From assembly GCA_964463985.1 (NCBI GenBank), contig CAYXEK010000015.1:1-58126 (forward strand): a stretch of DNA of 58,126 bases, read 5' to 3'. Origin of the DNA: JAXGPF01 sp964463985. Lineage in GTDB: Bacteria; Verrucomicrobiota; Kiritimatiellia; JAAZAB01. This document shows, one piece after another, positions 52,328 through 58,126 of this stretch (positions are counted from its first letter, which is position 1; every line of letters begins with the position of its first letter). The position numbers and the translations under genes are program-made. The notes below the pieces were generated by a model. It ran no database searches. It was not told the origin of the DNA and saw only the letters and a list, made by a program, of their open reading frames with translations.

Positions 52328-52681
52328 ATGGAATTTGATGTCAAATCGGATGCGGTCAATAAAGTGCTGGTTTTGCATTTGCGCGGCCGGTTGGATGTGG
52401 GGGGCGTCCAGGCCGTGGAAGCTGGATTTAACCGGCAACTGCAAATGGCAACCCGGCCGGTGTTGCTGGAAATGTCCGGCGTGGAGTTCATGGGCTCGCT
52501 GGGCATCCGTCTGCTGCTGGGCGCTGCCAAGCATTTGCAGCAGCGTTCCCTGTCCATGGTTTTGCTGAACCCCGCGCCGCTGGTGGAAGATACCTGGTAT
52601 TCGGCCGGGCTGGCGGAAATTGTGCCCGTGGAGCACGATTTCGACAGCGCGGTGGCAACCTGCCGGGAGCGCGGCGGGTAA
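52328..52681 (+). CDS. Second STAS-domain anti-sigma antagonist
   Basis: The 117-aa product is another SpoIIAA/RsbV-like STAS domain, with the regulatory serine in EFMGSLGIRLLLGA. It differs from the 46566 protein (EYISSAG), so it is an old paralogue. The ATG at 52328 follows AGGAAAGGCGAAG. No kinase or phosphatase gene lies beside it. It is 2 kb downstream of the chemosensory cluster and could be an alternative partner of the same RsbW-like kinase. Family sure, partnership inferred. Confidence 0.88.
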   Translation: MEFDVKSDAVNKVLVLHLRGRLDVGGVQAVEAGFNRQLQMATRPVLLEMSGVEFMGSLGIRLLLGAAKHLQQRSLSMVLLNPAPLVEDTWYSAGLAEIVPVEHDFDSAVATCRERGG

Positions 52682-52740
52682 TCCCGCCCGGGGCCGGTTT
52701 GGTCAGGCTAGCCCCGCGGTAATTTTTCGCGGTCACGCTT

Positions 52741-54266
52741 ATGAGCATGCAAATCCTGGATTTTGATTTCCTGGTCGTGGGCAGCGGCATCGCCGGGTTG
52801 ATGTCGGCCATCCACCTGGGCCGGCACGGCCGGGTGGGAGTGTTGACCAAGAAAGACCGCGCGGAGAGCAACACCAATTACGCCCAGGGCGGGATTGCCT
52901 GCGTGGTTGCTTCGGATGACAGCCTGCAGGAGCATGTCAACGACACGCTGGTGGCCGGCGCCGGGTTGTGCGACAGGCGGGTGGTGGAAACCATCCTCGC
53001 CGCCGGGCCGGCGCGGATTGCGGAACTGGAGCGTTTCGGACTGAAGTTTGCCGAGTTGCCGCCATCGGAAGCCGGCCGTTACGATCTGGGCCGCGAAGGC
53101 GGCCATTCCCGCCGGCGGGTGCTGCATTGCGGGGACATCACGGGCCACGAAGTGGAGCGGCTGTTGCTGGACCGCGTGCGGGCGATGCCCGGGGTGTCCG
53201 TCCTTGAGCATTGCATGTGCATTGACCTGATAACCACCGGCCACCTGGGACTTTCCGGGGAAAATCGCTGCGCGGGTGTGTATTTCCTCGATCAGCAGAC
53301 CGGGCAGATTTCCGCCGCGCGCGCGCCTTACACCATCCTGGCCACGGGCGGGGGGGGCAAGGTTTACCTTTATACCAGCAATCCGGACATAGCTACGGGC
53401 GACGGGCTGGCCATGGCCTGGCGCGCCGGCTTGCCGATAAAAAATCTCGAGTTCATCCAGTTCCATCCCACTTGCCTGTATCATCCGGACGCCAAATCAT
53501 TTCTGATCAGCGAAGCCGTGCGGGGCGAGGGAGCGTTGCTGGTGGATGCGGCTGGCAAGCCGTTTATGGAGCATTACGATCCGCGCGGCGCGCTGGCGCC
53601 GCGCGACGTGGTGGCCCGCGCCATTGACCATGCCATGAAAGCCAGCGGCGCCCGCTGTGTCTACCTGGATATCCGCTTCAAGCCCGAGGAGTTTCTGCGG
53701 CGCCGCTTCCCGAATATTTTCGCCGCCTGCCTGAAGTTCGGCATCAACATGGCGCGCGACCTGATCCCCGTGGTGCCGGCGGCGCATTATTTCTGCGGCG
53801 GCATCGCCGCCGGCGTGGATGGCGCCACCGAGATGCCCGGCTTGTTTGCCTGCGGCGAAGTGGCTTGCACCGGCCTGCATGGCGCGAACCGCCTGGCCAG
53901 CAATTCGCTCCTGGAAGCCCTGGTATGCGCGCATGCCATGGCGGAAAAAATCGCGGCGCTGCCGCGCGAGCGGCCGGATGTCGCCATTCCCGACTGGCGC
54001 ACCGGCTCGGCGGCGCCCAGCCACGAGGAAGTCGTGATTGCGCACAACTGGAATGAAGTGCGCACCTGCATGTGGGATTATGTGGGCATTGTGCGCGGCA
54101 ACCGGCGGCTGGAGCGCGCCTTGCACCGCATCGCCAACTTGCAGTCCGAAATCCGCGAGTATTATTTCGATTACATCGTCACCGGCAATATCCTCGAATT
54201 GCGCAACATCGCCGCCGTGGCCGAAATCATCATCCGTTCCGCCATGCAGCGCCGTGAAAGCCGCGG
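52741..54266 (+). CDS. nadB: L-aspartate oxidase, 3' end lost in assembly gap
   Basis: NadB oxidises L-aspartate to iminoaspartate with FAD, the first step of NAD synthesis. The sequence shows the FAD-binding VVGSGIAGLMSAIHL, TNYAQGGIACVV, GREGGHSRRRVLH, the active-site FIQFHPTCLYH, RGEGALLVD, and PAAHYFCGGIAAGVDG. 508 residues are present before the run of N at 54267; bacterial NadB is 510-540 aa and usually ends shortly after the RKESRG-like motif seen here as RRESRG, so only some 15-30 residues are missing. The gene is an in-frame open reading frame with the next gene only through the N run, an artefact. Start: ATG at 52741 or 52747. Confidence 0.95.
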
Positions 54267-54366
54267 NNNNNNNNNNNNNNNNNNNNNNNNNNNNNNNNNN
54301 NNNNNNNNNNNNNNNNNNNNNNNNNNNNNNNNNNNNNNNNNNNNNNNNNNNNNNNNNNNNNNNNNN
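54267..54366. other. Assembly gap of 100 N
   Basis: Exactly 100 N, the usual placeholder for an unsized scaffold join. The true distance between nadB and the following gene is unknown, and adjacency across it is not proven by sequence. Confidence 0.98.
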
Positions 54367-55230
54367 GCCGCCGGCGCCGCTTGCCGTCCGGCATGGGGCG
54401 CCGCCTCGGAACTGGCCGGCCCGCCGGCCCCGGCGCCCGCGTTATGGGTGGTTCATGGGGAGGACCTGGCAGCCATGCTCCGGACCGGCATTGAACGCCT
54501 GGGGGGCTGGCCGGCTTTCGTCAAACCAGGGCGGGCGGTGGTGTTGAAACCCAACGCCGCCTGGGCCAGTTTGCCGGAACAAGGCGGCAACACGCATCCG
54601 GACCTGGTGGAACATTGCGTGCGCGCCTGCCTGGCGGCGGGCGCGGGTGAGGTCATCGTCCCGGAAAAAACCTGCTCTCCCGCCAAGGATGCCTTCCGTA
54701 TGAGCGGCATTGAAGCGGCGGTTAAGCGCGCCGGCGGCCGAATGTACACGCCCCGGGCGGAACATTTCCAGACGGTGGATTTGCCGCGCGCGGTCAATTT
54801 GAAACAGGCGGCCGTAATTCGGGATGTGCTGGAAGCGGCTTGCCTGATCAATATGCCGGTGGCCAAATCGCACGGCGGAGCCACGCTGACGCTTTCCATG
54901 AAGAACTGGATGGGTGTGGTGCAGGACCGCGGGTTCTGGCATCGGAACAAATTGCATCAGTGCATCGCCGATTTCAGCACCTTCTTGCGGCCGAATCTGA
55001 TCATCATTGACGCCACGCGCATCATGCTGACCGGCGGCCCGCGCGGGCCGGGCAAACTGGCCCACCCGCACCAGGTGATATTCGGGACGGACCCGGTGGC
55101 GGCGGATGCCTATGCGGCAACCTTGTTCGGCAAGCAGCCTTTTGACATTCAGCACATCCGCCTGGCCCATGAGATGGGCGTGGGCTGCGGCGACCTGGCG
55201 TCGGTCAAGATCGAACATGTCGAAGTTTGA
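54367..55230 (+). CDS. DUF362-domain protein, 5' end missing
   Basis: The 287 visible residues form a DUF362 domain: VVLKPNAAWASLPEQGGNTH, VEHCVRACLAAGAGEVIV, LINMPVAKSHGGATLTLSMKN-type core and FGTDPVAADAYAATLF. The start lies in the assembly gap; the family often begins with a Tat-type signal, and an AAGAACRPAWGA segment remains. DUF362 proteins are uncharacterised and commonly neighbour or fuse with ferredoxin domains. Here a polyferredoxin membrane protein follows after 62 bases, so the two probably form a redox unit. Confidence 0.88.
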   Translation, partial: AAGAACRPAWGAASELAGPPAPAPALWVVHGEDLAAMLRTGIERLGGWPAFVKPGRAVVLKPNAAWASLPEQGGNTHPDLVEHCVRACLAAGAGEVIVPEKTCSPAKDAFRMSGIEAAVKRAGGRMYTPRAEHFQTVDLPRAVNLKQAAVIRDVLEAACLINMPVAKSHGGATLTLSMKNWMGVVQDRGFWHRNKLHQCIADFSTFLRPNLIIIDATRIMLTGGPRGPGKLAHPHQVIFGTDPVAADAYAATLFGKQPFDIQHIRLAHEMGVGCGDLASVKIEHVEV

Positions 55231-55292
55231 ACCGGCGTCGCGGCGGCAGCGGTCTCCGGTTGGACACGCCCTGCGCAATATGGAACTTAATC

Positions 55293-56564
55293 ATGCGGCC
55301 GATGGTGAAAAAATGGGCTGGAAGGCTTTTACCCCCGGCAACGGCGCTGCTGGGGGCGCTGGCCGTGCTGCGCGTCTTTCCGGGGGATTGGACGCCGGCT
55401 CTGCCGGCGGCGGCCAGTCCCTGGGTGGCCGTGTGCGCGGCTCTCGCGGCCCGCGGCGGCGGCATCCTGGCCTGGGCGGCTTTGCCTTTGCTGTTGTTGG
55501 CCGCTTGGCGCGGCCGCTGGTTCTGCCGCGCCGTTTGCCCGGTGGGATGGCTGCAACGCCTGTCGGAATGGAGGCGTCCGGCGCGCGGCGCATGGCTCCG
55601 GCGCTGTCCGCCGGTGGGGCAATGGATCATGTTGGCCGGCTTGGGCGGCGCCTTGGCGGGATTTCCACTTTTGCTGGCTTGGGATCCGCTGGTTTTGTTT
55701 ACGGCTTTTTTTTCCGCCTGGCGCCCGGCGCCGCCGTATTTGCATGATTGGCGGCTCGCCGCCGGTTTGCCGGCGCTGCTGTTGCTGGCCTGGATGATTC
55801 CGCGCTTATGGTGCGCGCGGCTTTGCCCCCTGGGCGCCTGGATGACTTTCTGCGGGCGCGTATGGTCCTGGTTTGCGTTGCGGCTGGCCGGTTGGCGCCG
55901 GCGCCGCTGCGGCGCGCCGGAATCGCTGGAGCATAATGCGGACGATGAGCGCAACCCGCCGAGCTCCGGCGCGCCGGAACCATTACGGCCGGCCGGCATC
56001 AGCCGGCGCGGTTTTGCCTGCCTGGCTGCCGGCCTCCTTGCCGCCGGCTGGGTGCGCGCGCGGAGCGGACATTGCGCCACGGCTTGTCTGCGCCCTCCCG
56101 GCGCCGTCGGCGAAGGTCGCTTCAACGGACTTTGCGCACGCTGCGGTAATTGCCTGCGCGCCTGTCCGGCCGGGATTATCCGGCCGGCGCTGGGAGCGGC
56201 CGGTTGGACGGGAGTATTGACGCCGGTGCTTGATTTCAGCAGCGATTATTGCCATGAAACATGCGCGGCCTGCGCCCAGGTTTGTCCCACGGGCGCGATT
56301 GAGCGTTTTGCGCCGGACCGGAAACCGGATTATAAAATCGGCACGGCCCGGGTGATCCGCGATCTGTGCCTGGCCTGGGAACATGGCGAATACTGCATGG
56401 TGTGCGATGAGTTCTGCCCTTACAAGGCCGTGCGCATAGTGCGCCACGGCGGGGTTAATTGTCCGGAGGTGGATGCCGCTTTGTGCCGCGGCTGCGGCGC
56501 CTGCGAGTGCCAGTGCCCGGCCGAGCCCGGCCCCGCAATTGTGGTGGAAAGGGCGGAAGGATGA
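55293..56564 (+). CDS. NapH/NapG-like membrane Fe-S protein
   Basis: The 423-aa protein looks like a fusion of a NapH-type membrane part and a NapG-type ferredoxin part. Four transmembrane helices lie in residues 1-190, with two polyferredoxin half-motifs facing the cytoplasm (FCRAVCPVGW and WCARLCPLGAW). A twin-arginine-like SRRGFACLAAGLLAAGW in the middle precedes a segment with CARCGNCLRACP, CAACAQVCPTG, CMVCDEFCP and CRGCGACECQCP, enough for up to four [4Fe-4S] clusters. It should pass electrons across or along the membrane, perhaps from quinol. No Nap catalytic subunit is in the window; the DUF362 protein upstream is the likely partner. ATG at 55293 was preferred to a TTG at 55227. Confidence 0.87.
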   Translation: MRPMVKKWAGRLLPPATALLGALAVLRVFPGDWTPALPAAASPWVAVCAALAARGGGILAWAALPLLLLAAWRGRWFCRAVCPVGWLQRLSEWRRPARGAWLRRCPPVGQWIMLAGLGGALAGFPLLLAWDPLVLFTAFFSAWRPAPPYLHDWRLAAGLPALLLLAWMIPRLWCARLCPLGAWMTFCGRVWSWFALRLAGWRRRRCGAPESLEHNADDERNPPSSGAPEPLRPAGISRRGFACLAAGLLAAGWVRARSGHCATACLRPPGAVGEGRFNGLCARCGNCLRACPAGIIRPALGAAGWTGVLTPVLDFSSDYCHETCAACAQVCPTGAIERFAPDRKPDYKIGTARVIRDLCLAWEHGEYCMVCDEFCPYKAVRIVRHGGVNCPEVDAALCRGCGACECQCPAEPGPAIVVERAEG

Positions 56565-56609
56565 ATGATGCGCCGGTACGGCGCTTGAAGAAAGGTATTA
56601 TTCAGCAAA

Positions 56610-57863
56610 ATGCGTAAAAAATTCCTGGGATTCGGATTTGGCGCCATCCAAGGCGGCCTGTTTTTGTTTGAGGCCTTCCAGTCGGGTAATTTCGAGGAAT
56701 TGGCCGTGGCGGAAATTATGCCGGAGGTGGTTGATGCCCTGCGCGCCGCCAGGGGAGTTTACCGGTTAAACGTGGCGGGACCGGCCGGCATTACCCGGCA
56801 TGAAGTGCGCGGGGTGAAGGTCTGGAATCCCAGCGACGCAACCGACCGGCAAAAATTGATCGCCGCCGTAGCCGCTGCGGATGAAATTGCCACGGCGTTG
56901 CCCAGCGTGGAATTTTACGGCGCCGGCGCGCCTGATTCGGTCGTGGGCATTCTGGCGGAAGGCTTGCGGCTGCGGCGGGCCGTCTCGGAGCGGCGCGGTT
57001 GCGTCATCTACACGGCTGAGAATCATAATCACGCCGCGGAAATACTATGGGAACGCCTGGCGCGGCAACTGGGCGACGCGGCGGAATGGGCTGCGGAACA
57101 TGTCCAATGCCTCAACACCGTGATCGGCAAAATGAGCGGGGTGGTGGCGGATGCGGCGCAAATCCGCGCCCAGGAACTGGCCCCCTTGACGCCGGGCGCC
57201 CAACGCTGCCTGCTGGTGGAGGAATTCAACCGCATCCTGATCAGCCGGATTGCCCTGCCGGGGTTCCGCCGCGGCATTGAGGTGTTTGAGGAAAAGCCCG
57301 ATCTCCTGCCGTTCGAAGAGGCCAAATTGTACGGCCATAACGCTACGCATGCCCTGCTGGGATACCTGGCGCGCTTGCGCGGCTTGCGATTCATGGCGGA
57401 CGTCCGCGGCGAAAACGACCTGCTGCAATTGGCGCGCGCGGCCTTTGTGGAGGAATCCGGCGGCGCGCTTTGCCGGCGCCATGCCGGGGCGGATGCCTTG
57501 TTTACTCCCGCAGGCTATGCCGCCTACGCGGATGACTTGCTGGAGCGCATGCTGAATCCGCATTTGCGCGACGCGATTGATCGCGTAGTGCGCGATCCGC
57601 AGCGCAAACTGGGATGGGACGACCGCCTGGTGGGCGTAATGCGCGCGGCTTTGTCCGCCGGCATTATTCCCGGACGTTACGCGCTCGGCGCCGCTGCCGC
57701 CATGCGCATGTTGGCGGAACAGGCTCCCGCCGCGGCGGCGGATCTGCCGCGGTTGTGGCGGGATGCCTGCGCCGCGACCGCGGAGGCAGAAGAGATCATG
57801 CGCCTGATCCGCTCGGCGGATGCCTCGCTTCCGACTGTCAATCTGCCCCCGCCGGCGTTTTAA
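56610..57863 (+). CDS. Mannitol dehydrogenase-family (polyol/hexuronate) oxidoreductase
   Basis: The 417-aa enzyme has the family N-terminal nucleotide-binding GFGFGAIQGGLF and the catalytic K-x(4)-N-x(2)-H motif in KLYGHNATHALLGYL (Lys, Asn, His), found in mannitol dehydrogenases, MtlD, and fructuronate/tagaturonate reductases. Its length is between MtlD (about 382 aa) and mannitol dehydrogenase (about 490 aa), and sequence is divergent, so the substrate is left open: a sugar-phosphate polyol or hexuronate. GAAAGG lies upstream of the ATG at 56610. It is 45 bases after the Fe-S protein, with no evident functional link. Confidence 0.87.
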   Translation: MRKKFLGFGFGAIQGGLFLFEAFQSGNFEELAVAEIMPEVVDALRAARGVYRLNVAGPAGITRHEVRGVKVWNPSDATDRQKLIAAVAAADEIATALPSVEFYGAGAPDSVVGILAEGLRLRRAVSERRGCVIYTAENHNHAAEILWERLARQLGDAAEWAAEHVQCLNTVIGKMSGVVADAAQIRAQELAPLTPGAQRCLLVEEFNRILISRIALPGFRRGIEVFEEKPDLLPFEEAKLYGHNATHALLGYLARLRGLRFMADVRGENDLLQLARAAFVEESGGALCRRHAGADALFTPAGYAAYADDLLERMLNPHLRDAIDRVVRDPQRKLGWDDRLVGVMRAALSAGIIPGRYALGAAAAMRMLAEQAPAAAADLPRLWRDACAATAEAEEIMRLIRSADASLPTVNLPPPAF

Positions 57864-57992
57864 TTTGCGGCATTTTTGATTTGTGGACAGGCTGGTTTTT
57901 TGCTAGCATTTCAACATCTGATTTTGGCGCAAGATTTAATTTAATTAACCGTTCGAATGAGCCAGCACATTGACTGCGACTGCGAGGTGAAA

Positions 57993-58126
57993 ATGAAATA
58001 TACTTTCTGCCGCATATCACCATGGTATGCCGTGCCGTTGATTTTTGCATGCGCGGCTTGCCTGGCGCCGCTTGCGCGGGCCTCGGGCGGGTTGGGCGTG
58101 GAGCCGGTGTCGTTGTCGCGGGAGGC
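57993..58126 (+). CDS. Start of a secreted protein, cut by the window end
   Basis: An ATG at 57993 preceded by GAGGTGAA opens a frame that runs off the window after 44 residues. The N-terminus is a clear signal peptide (hydrophobic core VPLIFACAACLAPLA, cleavage near ARA-SGG). The following GLGVEPVSLS is too short to assign. The 129-base gap before it is AT-rich and may hold the promoter, though no consensus is clear. Confidence 0.65.
   Translation, partial: MKYTFCRISPWYAVPLIFACAACLAPLARASGGLGVEPVSLSRE

Noticed and set aside
52741..55230. A single 829-residue frame joining L-aspartate oxidase to a DUF362 protein
   Set aside because: The join passes through 100 N. The frame is kept only because N codons contain no stop; these are two separate genes.
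1..58126. CRISPR arrays, tRNA and rRNA genes
   Set aside because: No regularly spaced repeats and no T-loop-like or rRNA-like sequence outside coding regions were found by eye; a GTTCGAATC-like string at 37.0 kb is inside the helicase gene.

Overview
The window is a GC-rich (roughly 60-65% by eye), densely coded bacterial scaffold with one 100-N assembly join at 54267-54366. No rRNA or tRNA gene is visible, so the lineage rests on gene content: RNase Y, a Wsp-type chemosensory cluster, FG-GAP secreted proteins, a GH29 fucosidase, Gfo/Idh/MocA and DUF362 families and many dispersed intergenic palindromes. This fits a PVC-superphylum bacterium (Kiritimatiellota/Lentisphaerota-like), probably a metagenome-assembled genome. 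That assignment is inference.

Layout. 0.2-6.3 kb: an exported Mn-type superoxide dismutase, a secreted protein of unknown function, then on the minus strand a CapA-family protein, an Asp/Glu racemase and a D-Ala-D-Ala-ligase-like ATP-grasp enzyme. 6.8-13 kb: mfd, a single-domain response regulator, a hybrid histidine kinase and a site-2 protease. 13-19.6 kb: minus-strand envelope genes (FG-GAP protein, unknown secreted protein, S1C serine protease), then a parvulin foldase on the plus strand. 19.8-27.6 kb: a housekeeping block, pheS-pheT, a probable 6S RNA, rarA, 5-formyl-THF cyclo-ligase and rny. 27.6-30.6 kb: small lipoprotein, zinc-ribbon membrane protein, M42 aminopeptidase and an MBL hydrolase.

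30.8-38.7 kb is an accessory, defence-like island. It holds a RhuM-Fic fusion flanked by imperfect direct repeats, one of which is split by a MITE-like element. It also holds a SIR2-like gene of different base composition, a truncated four-helix-bundle gene, a HEAT/zinc-ribbon/PD-(D/E)XK-like nuclease, and a PLD-SNF2 helicase whose start region was remodelled by a small insertion with a 14-bp direct duplication.

38.9-41.2 kb carries an alpha-L-fucosidase and a LarE-type sulfur transferase. 41.25-50.3 kb is the most interesting locus: eight overlapping or tightly packed genes that look like one signalling device. They are a WspD-like CheW, a CheA-receiver hybrid, CheB, a receiver-PP2C phosphatase, a STAS anti-sigma antagonist, an RsbW-like kinase, a THI5/NMT1-like binding protein and a Cache chemoreceptor. 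The inferred logic is ligand to binding protein/chemoreceptor, to CheA, to PP2C phosphatase, to STAS/RsbW partner switch, so a chemosensory array would drive a sigma-factor switch instead of flagella or c-di-GMP. 50.3-58.1 kb holds hpt, a Gfo/Idh/MocA oxidoreductase behind a good promoter, a second STAS protein, nadB (cut by the gap), a DUF362 protein, a NapH/NapG-like Fe-S membrane protein, a mannitol-dehydrogenase-family enzyme and the start of a secreted protein.
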